Translations under genes and position numbers: made by a program
Origin: Paraspadella gotoi
Taxonomy: Eukaryota > Chaetognatha
DNA: 64,000 bases
Reading direction: 5' to 3'
NCBI GenBank assembly: GCA_051294375.1
Contig: CM119271.1
Location: 1,995,401 to 2,059,400 of the forward strand
Shown: piece after piece, positions 24,275-34,854 of the stretch
Numbering within the stretch: position 1 is the stretch's first letter
Layout of the letters: each line of letters opens with the position of its first letter
The notes under the pieces: model-generated
What the model saw: only the letters and a program-made list of their open reading frames with translations
Database searches by the model: none
Told to the model about the DNA's origin: nothing

Positions 24275-26456
24275 TCTCAAAAAAATAACGAACCTGAACT
24301 CAGCTTCGTCGATTCTCCCACAGTTCCATTAACTGAATTACATCCAGGTCGGCTGGACCCGACCACAGGCCTCATCCGGACCCGTCCTTTGTAGGAGGAA
24401 CGACGGCTTCAAAAAGTCAATTCGATGGGATAATTTAAAAATTGAGCTTACTAATTAAAAATTTCTCAATAAAAATAATAATTTAATTCTTCCTCAACGT
24501 CGGCGTGTCTAGGTTCGAGTCCATTTCATGAACCGGCGAATTGTAAGGACAAAAGTGAGAAACGCAGTTCCAGTGCAAACATGCTGAATATGCGAAAAAA
24601 CATGGCGATTGAGAAGCATGGAAAACCCTCATTTCGAGGGGTTTTAAAAGCTTAAAGAAAAATGACAGTCTTCTTTCTTTAGGAGAAGAAAACAGTGAAG
24701 TGAAATTATTTATTCATATGCATTAATGTACTTAGCAATGAGCCGAATTAACTTACATCACGCATCGAGATATTCACTGACCTCAATTTGTCAAACGTCG
24801 ATTTTCATTCATGAAACAAAAGGAAAAAATAAGCAAAGATTCGTATTTCTCTAGAAGTCCCGCCATAGAAGTCGCCACTCTCGCATATTCTTTTGCAGGG
24901 AAAATGAGAATTTAAGCGAAAATCCGTTTGAAGCGATTTAACGTAATAGGGTAAATATTTAAATGTTTTATTTAAACTGATAAATTAAACGATATTCGTA
25001 CTGAATCATATAATTTTGGATGTATTTCGATGCTGGTTGCGATTTCGATGCTTTGAGGGAGTGGAACCGTTATAGTTTATAACGAATTTTAAAATTTAAT
25101 ATAAGGAAGTCAGTACTCTGCAATGAATAAACTAGACATGAGAAAGTCTTTATTGAATGCATGTGGGCCTGCTATGTTTTAGTCTTCCCACAGCCTGTCC
25201 AGTGTCCAAAGTCAGCGGGCAACAAGGTTTTATTTATTAACTGTATGGATAATAAAAGGTCAAAATTTATCATATATGACTTTCCTGGCATTCCCTCAGG
25301 CGACTTACAGTTTCTTATATGGTTCGTTTAAAGCCGATCTCGTTAAATGGGACTTCGGCTGTTTTCCTCGTTCTATCGCGATCTTCCGTTTCGAGATACC
25401 TCATCCCAGAGTTTAAATCTTTTCTGTCTCGTCCTTTTCTTTTCCGCTCATCCTACATTTCTAGTTTAAAACGAAAATCTTTGACTAGTTTTTTTTTTAA
25501 GCGGGATTCGGTTTTTAACTTTTCTTACTTCACTCCGTCGTCACAACTAAATGTTGTAGGTTAAATTTTACAGTTTATCTTAAATTCAATAATAATTTCG
25601 ATCAAAGTTAAGTAATTAAGAACAGAACGGTTGCAGAAAAATATCAGAGTATATTGCTCCAACCCCAAACACGCTTAGCTTTTTCTCCGCTCCTAATCAA
25701 TCGTCGTAATTTTAGCCAGAAATGAAATTAATAATTTAATAACATTTTGTAGTAAGAAGTTTATTGAGTAATTCTCAGTTGTTTGACAAACTTTTAATTC
25801 AATTTACATTAATGTAGAAATTCTACGTTTTAAATTTCATTTTTTTCGATGAGCGGAAAGGAAAAACTAATCGGTAATCACTGAATCTGGAAAGCAAATG
25901 AGACTTGAAAGTTTCAAAAATTTGAAATTGCGAATTGTGCGGGAAAATGACAAATGATTTTTTCAAAACTACAAGGTGTTTTGAAAGGGAAGATATTACG
26001 ACTTTTATTTCGCCTAAAAGAAATTGGCGTTTCGACGCTTTGTAAGTATTTATTTGTTTTCCCGTTTTTACACTGTTATACAATTTTTTTAAAAAAAAAT
26101 CTTTACTTTTAGCTTTTGAATTAGGCTTTTCGGTTTACTCCCGTGGCTGCTCTTTGTAGCTAACGGCAGCAGGAGGAAAAATTGCCTAATTATTTCATTC
26201 CTGGATCCTGTGCTGAATATTGCAAACTAAGGATGTAGATGATAATTAAGTTTGAAATGGCAAAGATTGTAATAAAAAGAACATATAAATTGGTCATACA
26301 AATCTTGACCAGCATCGGGAATGATCAAGACAAAGTGTTATAAGATTCAAATATGGATCGGACAACAAGATTACCAATTAAGTGAATAAAAAAAAAAAAT
26401 TATGAGAAATAAATGAGCATTTTGTCTCTCTCTCTCTCTCATCTCTGCTCTCTCTG

Positions 26457-26492
<36 letters not shown>

Positions 26493-26509
26493 ATCTCTCT
26501 CCTTGTGGA

Positions 26510-26844
26510 ACATCAATCTTCAGTCATCGTCATCTTCATACGTCTTCCACTCACACAAAACGAGCCCGTCTCAAGTCGGCGACAAAGTCATCGACGCGCC
26601 AACGAATATTGTCGACGTCCGCTTCCATCAAAGGGCGTTTGATGCTTCCATCGCGGCGACGCCGGACGCCGTCAATCCTGCGGCGGCCAACATCTCCGCC
26701 GAAACGACCGACACTTTCTCGACAACGTTTTTCGGGGCAACTCTTGCAAGAGGGGCGACGGAGCTACGGGTCGACGGGGCGACGGAGTATGACGGGGTCG
26801 ACATAGACGAGAAATCTGGCGACGCATGCCGTGACCATTTTTGA
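26510..26844 (+). pseudogene. Copy B of the terminal exon
   Basis: The exon follows a CT-rich tract. The frame covering VGDKVIDAPTNIVDV, ATPDAVNPAAANISAETTD and GVDIDEKSGDACRDHF to the TGA at 26842 is nearly continuous. It supports the view that copy C carries one extra base near 38215, because A and B both lack that base at the same place. Confidence 0.55.
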
Positions 26845-27247
26845 GCGTTTTGAAATCATCATCATATAGACAAGGCGCGCTGTTCTGAGTGGGTTACTTC
26901 GTAGAGACGCCCTAAGTAGAAATTGGGTTAAGGAAGGAAAAGAAATATAACCATCTTGGAAAATGAAATGTTCGGTTTTGCCAACTGTTGACCCTTTTAT
27001 TATCAAAAATCAAATGATAACGTCTGAAAAATTTGGCCTTTTTTATGATTGGTGTTGTTCGGCGACGTTATTTCATTTTCCATTATGGTATTGTTGACTA
27101 TAGTGTATATTGTATATATAAAGCGTAGTAAAAAAAGTCATAAAATTTCATTCTTTGCATACTCTTACTAAAATCATAGATATATGGATGATCTGTTTTT
27201 TTTTTGTTTGATGAGCAGGGCAACTTTTCCGTTTGCCCAAAATGCTT

Positions 27248-30029
27248 CTAAAAGTAGGCACAGGGAGAAAAAGTCAATCATAAAATAATTGGTTATTAAA
27301 CTTGTTTGATGAATATACCTGCTTTCAAAAATTTTTATAGGAGCTTTAAAAATCAACATATCCGATTCAGTGCCAAATGATAAGTATCATTCTTTGCTGA
27401 AATTGGATTAGCTATGACCAGTTGACTTTCAGTGTTCATGAAAATCGTTTTATGCCTAAAGTTAGCATGTCTGGCAGTAAAGAGAACTTCCCCGAGAGTA
27501 AACTTGACATCAATTTGTAATTCTGATTGGCTTCGCATTCTGGCATTCACTGTCTTTCGGCCTTGTAATGATAGTGAGACATTTTAAAAATAGGCATTGA
27601 TGTAATTTTTACAGATATAAACGCGACTCATTCTTAAGCTTGAAAAAATCTTCCATGACCTCTAAAATGACACTGGAAAGGAATTCGCAAGTAACCGTCT
27701 AATTGAAATGAGATCACATAGAAGCTGGGCCCAGCCGCCAATCATGCATCTTCTGTGCTGTAATGAGCCAAGTACTTCAAAACGATAGACAACACGCTTC
27801 TTCTCTTCCCTCGATTTGAGAACCTTTGCAAAATCGTCACAAGTGCATCTAAAAATTGAGATTTGCGGCTCCTCTCAATTTTTCCGGTTGGTCCGAGTAT
27901 TTAAGGTTGATGAGTTTTGCGAGAGGTTCAATCCCAAAATTAATTCACGTAAGTTTCTATGGTAAAATTTGTAGACTGTTTTTCGATTCAACAACCCGTT
28001 CGTCTCGAATCTGCTCGAAAAACGCTGAGCGTCAAAGTAGATTTAACTTCTTTGCTTTTTGTCAATCGAACCGAGGGCCTTTTCCTAATTCTTTTTTTTC
28101 TAAATCCTGAAACCCATTAATGAAAAATCATTGCAACTAAAAACCTGCTTTGCCAGAGCATATATGATACGCTGGTGTTTAGACAATAAGTTGTCAACGG
28201 ACAGTTCCTGAATATCTTTCATGTTGGAATAAAGGATTTTCTTTTTTGGTTTGATGTTTGTTTGCCAATATTTTTAAATTTAGGCTCTTAAAAATTTCTC
28301 CTGTTTTTAAGAGCCATTGCAACAAATGGCTAAGAGAATGTCAAAAATGCTTGTTTATGGTTTTTGCTTAAGACTTCATCGTCAAAAAAAGCCCGCAGTA
28401 TCCATTGCGTACAGAGGAATTACCATACTCGATCTGAAAGACTTGCTTTCTCGGATTTGTAAGTATCACCAATTTTTTTTTCCTCGGCATTTTTTGAAAA
28501 ATGGATATTTTGTTACTAAATCCCATCAAATTTTTTCTCAGTCAAGTCATTTATCACAAATTTCGATGATTTTTTCGCTTTGAACTGGATAACAATGTTC
28601 TTACCTCAGTCTGGTCAAAATACAAAGGAACTCTTGAAGTAAACTGGCCAAAAATTTTCTGTATGAAACTCTTCGAAGAACAGCTCAATTGTTTTCATCC
28701 AAATGTCGATTATCCACAAATTTCATCTTGTTTGGACGCAAATATCTCCCTCAGTGCATCGAGATCGTTTCGAAAAGCACATTTTATCCCTGGATACTGC
28801 GGAGCATATTGTCAAACAATCTTCCTTGAAGCAAAATTTCTTTTAAGTCGATTCTAATGACGGCAAAAGATCTTTGAGACATCTCCATTGGCCCATTGCA
28901 TCATCAACTTCTTGGAAAGTAGTTTACCGCGTCCTCCTCCTGCCGTGATTAACATTCTTTTGTTTTCTTTTTAAACCGAATTCTACAATTTGGATCCAAA
29001 CTATCAAAGTCAGTATTGGCGGATTGGCTCATTGTCATCAGATTCATTTTCTGAATACAATTCGTAATTCGGGAACTCTCTTCGTCGCTTGTGTCTTGCG
29101 TTTCCTCAGTAGCTCTGAAGAACCGGAATCGTAAAGGGTTTCTTTTCCCCTTGTTTCAAAACTGTCATCGGTTCAGGGATGATAGTTTCAACAGATAATT
29201 CCCTGCAGAAGGAGCAAGTAACTTCATTTTCTGCAGCCGACGGCCGTCCGTCGCATTGCTTTCTCATCCGCGAATTCTGAACAAAGGATAAATGGAGACA
29301 TCTCGGAGATTTAACACCTGTTACTTCCTGGGACGGTGAAGGTTGCGAGTGTTTGATTCACGTATTCTTTCATTCATCTCGGAACTTTGAGCAAAGAAGG
29401 TCAGATTTGTCAATCTCATTTTTTTGCAATTTGACAAATCCTCGGTTTCAGTTTCAAAAAAGATGCTTTACCATTTGCCGCGAGCTCTGGATGTTTGGAG
29501 AACAAAGCTTCAACAATTTTCAAGAGAGTAAAGACAGTTGTCTTCCGAATTCTTCCACCGTTCGCCTCCGTTTTGGTTGTGTGGGAAGACTTTGTTCCGA
29601 TAATTCCCTTAATCTCGTAAAGGCCGACTGTCGCGGCAAGGAATTTTTTTGGTCAAGTGTTCAAGGTAGGTATGTCCATCGTCTTTAAAAACCAGGAATT
29701 GCTATTGCCGCTCGTACGATCTGAGTCTGTTTCGCCGTAGTATTTGTAACTCCGTCACAAATCTATATTTTCTAACTGCCCACTGCTCTCACAGTTTGGC
29801 CGTCGTTCCACTGTTTCTCTAAACTTATCTCCTAATTTGACTTGGAAGTAATCTTTGAGACAACTCCTGACAGCAGTTGAGCGCCGTGTTTATTGCCATC
29901 CTGCGCTGTTTCGTTCAGTGTAGAATGAGCGCGTCGATGCATCTGACACAATCCGATGGGTGAGAAAATAGAAGATGCTGCATCATGTGCCAGCAGGTGG
30001 AGCTTATTGGAATTGCACCAAAATTGCAT
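27248..30029 (-). pseudogene. HEPN-NACHT gene, copy B, frame broken by 1-nt indels
   Basis: The minus-strand sequence corresponds to exon 1 of the intact gene at 34855. An ATG is present at 30029 and the stop-equivalent TAG at 27248-27250. The frame is lost after a few codons and recovered repeatedly, for example 28317-28583 on the opposite strand lies over the region after Walker B. Errors are single-base and evenly spread, as in copy A. I would not count this as an independent gene without read support. Confidence 0.75.
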
Positions 30030-31287
30030 TGTTTTATGTTTTTAGTGAAATCACCAAATTTTTAGCTTATAATGCAGATAATGCAAAAAAAAAAAAAAAC
30101 TTTAAAAGAATAACAAATTAAATATTTGATGATTTTAGAGAGAAAAACAAAGTTAACATTGTCTTTATTTGAATGTTTAATTTAAAATCAATTGAAGAAT
30201 AATTTTTTATTTCATATAATAATAATTATAAACTTCTTGACGATGAAATTTATTAACTATTACTAATATTCAAAATTCCATTTTTTTTTACTTTAACAAA
30301 ACTCTATACTGCCGACGCCTTGGTTAAGTAAGATTAATGAAGAGCACGATAAATTTGTTAACCAGACCGATATTCTACTTACAAAGGCGACATCCGAATT
30401 TGGAGTTCATATAGGCGTTTTAATTCAAATGTAACAAGGTCGATTCAGTACAGAAAACAAAGAGAAAATACTGACAGACACTTCTGAGTCTGAAAAAAAA
30501 ATTGAAAAAAAAGAGAGATAGAGAGAAAAAAAATTTACATAAAACAACATTCAAAATTGTTTTCATGTCGTAAAAAATGGAAATAAGCCTCGATGAACGA
30601 AATCTTTTCAAGGAATAAACATTCTACGAATGTTAAAACAATAAACATAGTTGTTAAGTCATGATACCAAAAATCTACGAAGCTACGAATCAACGCGCCA
30701 ACTTTTTAAAACTTCTCGTTGGGATCGTATTCCGAGTCAGGCGAAGACATGAGTCAGATTCCAATTCTCTTTTCATTTATTTTAGGAAAAAAAAATCGCA
30801 GCACATTACAATTACGTATAATTTTTAAAGCCCATTTAAATAAAATTTATTTTAAAATAATATGGATATGAACGAGGAATTTTTTAGGTGTCAAAACAAT
30901 TGAACAATTTAATTTTAAAAGATTTGTATTAAAGTTAAGGACATTCTTGGGAAATGAAAGGTAATTAAATAATTTTTAGGTTTCAAATCAATTTTACAAT
31001 TTGAGACAACAATTTTATTTTTAACATCCTTACGAATTAATATGTTGTGCAATAGTTAATTGAGTTAGACGCAGTTATTAAATGACAAATTTTATGCATA
31101 GCGCGTCCATTTCTAGTACAAAAACGAGGTTATCTATCGAGAAATAGCGAACTAATTTAATCAAGATCGAAAAGCATTATGCATAATAGAATAAAAACAA
31201 ATGAGCATCGTAAGTCCAGGGGTAAATAAATAAATTAAATAATAATTATAAAAAAAAAACCGTGAATTGTATTTTAAGTATGCGATT

Positions 31288-31367
<80 letters not shown>

Positions 31368-31754
31368 TTTATTAAAACTCATAATTGAGGGATTATAATC
31401 ATCATTTGATATCCTTTTTAACGTTTATGAAATTGGTAAAACCAATATTAAAATTATCCATTCATTTAATAAATAAGCTATCTTGCCCCTGACTTGGACA
31501 GGCTTTAGGTGGTTTAAGGCCTCCATCACTCTTCACAGATAATGACATAGCAAGTCCCTACAAGCTTTCAAGCTTTCAATCAGACTCTCTCACAGTCCTC
31601 GTTTATTTACTCCCAGAGTACCTGAAAATTAATAACTATATACGCTTATACTATAGTTATAGCTACTTATAATACTTATAATACTTATACATACTATAGT
31701 TATAGCTTAATACTTTTATCATCATCTTAGTTCACAACACCGTGAACACTGAAT

Positions 31755-31915
31755 AAACATACCAAACTCACAACACGGACAAAGTCTTAGATTCAATAAT
31801 CATTTGTTTCGAATTATTTTCGAACCCCTTCTCTTCGTCGTCATGGTCGTCTAAACAAATGATTATTGAATCTAAGACTTTGTCCGTGTTGTGAGTTTGG
31901 TATGTTATTCAGTGT
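31755..31915. repeat. Head-to-head junction of copies B and C
   Basis: AAACTCACAACACGGACAAA just left of the centre reappears inverted as TTTGTCCGTGTTGTGAGTTT just to the right. The spacer is about 50 bp around GAATTATTTTCGAACCCCTT and a GTCGTCATGGTCGTC triplet patch. From here outwards B and C are near-identical in inverted order, making a 20-kb palindrome. Confidence 0.85.
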
Positions 31916-32627
31916 TCAGGTGTTGTGAACTAAGATTGATGATAAAGTATAAGCTTATAACTATAGTATTATAAGTATTATAAGTATTATAAGTAGCCTA
32001 TAACTATAGTATAAGGTATATAGTTATNNNNNNNNNNNNNNNNNNNNNNNNNNNNNNNNNNNNNNNNNNNNNNNNNNNNNNNNNNNNNNNNNNNNNNNNN
32101 NNNNNNNNNNNNNNNNNNNNNNNNNNNNNNNNNNNNNNNNNNNNNNNNNNNNNNNNNNNNNNNNNNNNNNNNNNNNNNNNNNNNNNNNNNNNNNNNNNNN
32201 NNNNNNNNNNNNNNNNNNNNNNNNNNNNNNNNNNNNNNNNNNNNNNNNNNNNNNNNNNNNNNNNNNNNNNNNNNNNNNNNNNNNNNNNNNNNNNNNATTT
32301 ATTAAATGAATGGATAATTTTAATATTGGTTTTACCAATTTCATAAACGTTAAAAAGGATATCAATGATGATTATAATCCCTCAATTATGAGGTTTTAAT
32401 AACGAAAGANNNNNNNNNNNNNNNNNNNNNNNNNNNNNNNNNNNNNNNNNNNNNNNNNNNNNNNNNNNNNNNNNNNNNNNNNNNNNNNNNNNNNNNNNNN
32501 NNNNNNNNNNNNNNNNNNNNNNNNNNNNNNNNNNNNNNNNNNNNNNNNNNNNNNNNNNNNNNNNNNNNNNNNNNNNNNNNNNNNNNNNNNNNNNNNNNNN
32601 NNNNNNNNNNNNNNNNNNNNNNNNNNN

Positions 32628-34290
32628 GGTTTTTTTTTATAATTATTATTTAATTTATTTATTTACCCCTGGACTTACGATGCTCATTTGTTTTATTCTA
32701 TTATGCATAATGCTTTTCGATCTTGATAAATTAGTTCGCTATTTTCTCGATAGATAACCTCGTTTTGTACTAGAAATGGACGGCTATGCATAAAATTTGT
32801 CATTTAATAACTGCGTCTAACTCAATTAACTATTGCACAACATATTAATTCGTAAGGATGTTAAAAATAAAATTGTTGTCTCAAATTGTAAAATTGATTT
32901 GAAACCTAAAAATTATTTAATTACCTTTCATTTCCCAAGAATGTCCTTAACTTTAATACAAATCTTTTTAAAATTAAATTTGTTCAATTGTTTTGACACC
33001 TAAAAAATTCCTCGTTCATTATCCATATTAATTTAAAATTAAATTTTATTTAAATGGGCTTTAAAATTATACGTAATTGTAATGTGCTGCGATTTTTTTT
33101 TCCCTAAAATAAATGAAAAGAGAATTGGAATCTGACTCATGTCTTCGCCTGACTCGGAATACGATCCACACGAGAAGTTTTAAAAAGTTGGCGGCGTTGA
33201 TTCGTAGCTTCGTAGATTTTTTGGTCATCATGACTTAACAACTATGTTTATTGTTTAACATTCGTAGAATGTTTATTCCTTGAAAGATTTCGTTCATCGA
33301 GGCTTATTTCCATTTTTTACGACATGAAAACANNNNNNNNNNNNNNNNNNNNNNNNNNNNNNNNNNNNNNNNNNNNNNNNNNNNNNNNNNNNNNNNNNNN
33401 NNNNNNNNNNNNNNNNNNNNNNNNNNNNNNNNNNNNNNNNNNNNNTTGTTTTATGTAAATTTTTTTTCTCTCTATCTCTTTTTTTTCAATTTTTTTTTCA
33501 GACTCAGAAGTGTCTGTCAGTATTTTCTCTTTGTTTTCTGTACTGAAAGAGAGGATGAAATCGCAGTACTTAAAATACAATTCACGGTTTTTTTTTATAA
33601 TTATTATTTAATTTATTTATTTACCCTGGACTTACGATGCTCATTTGTTTTATTCTATTATGCATAATGCTTTTCGATCTTGATAAAATTAGTTCGCTAT
33701 TTTCTCGATAGATAACCTCGTTTTGTACTAGAAATGGACGGCTATGCATAAAATTTGTCATTTAATAACTGCGTCTAACTCAATTAACTATTGCACAACA
33801 TTTAATTCGTAAGGATGTTAAAAATAAAATTGTTGTCTCAAATTGTAAAATTGATTTGAAACCTAAAATTATTTAATTACCTTTATTTCCAAGAATGTCC
33901 TTAACTTTAATACAAATCTTTTTAAAATTAAATTTGTTCAATTGTTTTGACACCTAAAAAATTCCTCGTTCATTATCCATATTAATTTAAAATTAAATTT
34001 ATTTAAATGGGCTTTAAAATTATACGAATTGTAATGTGCTGCGATTTTTTTTTTCCTAAAATAAATGAAAAGAGAATTGGAATCTGACTCATTCTCTCGC
34101 CTGACTCGGAATGCGATCCACACGAGAAGTTTTAAATGTGGGGCGTTGATTCGTAGCTTCGTAGTTTTTGGTTATCATGACTTAACAACTATGTTTATTG
34201 TTTAACATTCGTAAATGTTTATTCTTTGTTTATTTAACCTTAAATTTTTCGTTCATCGAGGCTTATTTCATTTTTTACGACATGAAAACA
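32628..34290. repeat. ~700-bp direct duplication either side of the 33333-33445 gap
   Basis: The sequence from GGTTTTTTTTTATAATTATT (32628) to CATGAAAACA (33332) is repeated almost exactly at 33586-34290. Copies A and B contain only one instance (around 19020-19850 and 30540-31270). The duplicate flanks an N gap, as expected when overlapping contig ends were not merged. It may instead be two haplotypes placed in tandem. Confidence 0.75.
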
Positions 34291-34854
34291 ATTTTGAATG
34301 TTGTTTTATGTAAATTTTTTTTCTCTCTATCTCTTTTTTTCAATTTTTTTTTCAGACTCAAAAGTGTCTGTCAGTATTTTCTCTTTGTTTTCTGTACTGA
34401 ATCGACCTTGTTACATTTGAATTAAAACGCCTATATGAACTCCACAATTCTTCGGATGTCCGCTTTGTAAGTAGAATATCGGTCGGGTTAACAAATTTAT
34501 CGTGCTCTTCATTAATCTTACTTAACCAAGGCGTCGGCAGTATAGAGTTTTTGTTAAAGTAAAAAAAAATGGAATTTTGAATATTAGTAGTAGTAATAAT
34601 TCATCGTCAAGAAGTTTATAATTATATGAAATAAAAAATTATTCTTCAATTTGATTTTAAATTAAACATTCAAATAAAGACAATGTTAACTTTGTTTTTC
34701 TCTCTAAATCATCAAATATTTAATTTGTTATTCTTTAAAGTTTTTTTTTTTTTTTGCATTATCTGCATTAAAGCATAAAATTTGTTAAAGATGAAATTTC
34801 CGAGNNNNNNNNNNNNNNNNNNNNNNNNNGTGATTTCACTAAAAACATAAAACA

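Larger units (their letters stand above)
22455..31850 (-). repeat. Copy B of the ~10-kb repeated unit
   Basis: The copy starts directly after the 25-N gap at 22430-22454 with the same sequence as copy A and has the same orientation. It carries relics of the same exons (about 22598-22795 for the 41949-42137 exon, about 26510-26844 for the terminal exon), the dispersed repeat (23620-23900) and the frameshifted HEPN-NACHT gene (27248-30029). It is about 3-4% shorter than A, with many single-base deletions. Confidence 0.85.

Noticed and set aside
26413-26500. Start methionine of the 143-codon frame in copy B
   Set aside because: The first 40 codons are CT microsatellite (Leu/Ser). The tract is the acceptor of the exon that follows, not coding sequence.
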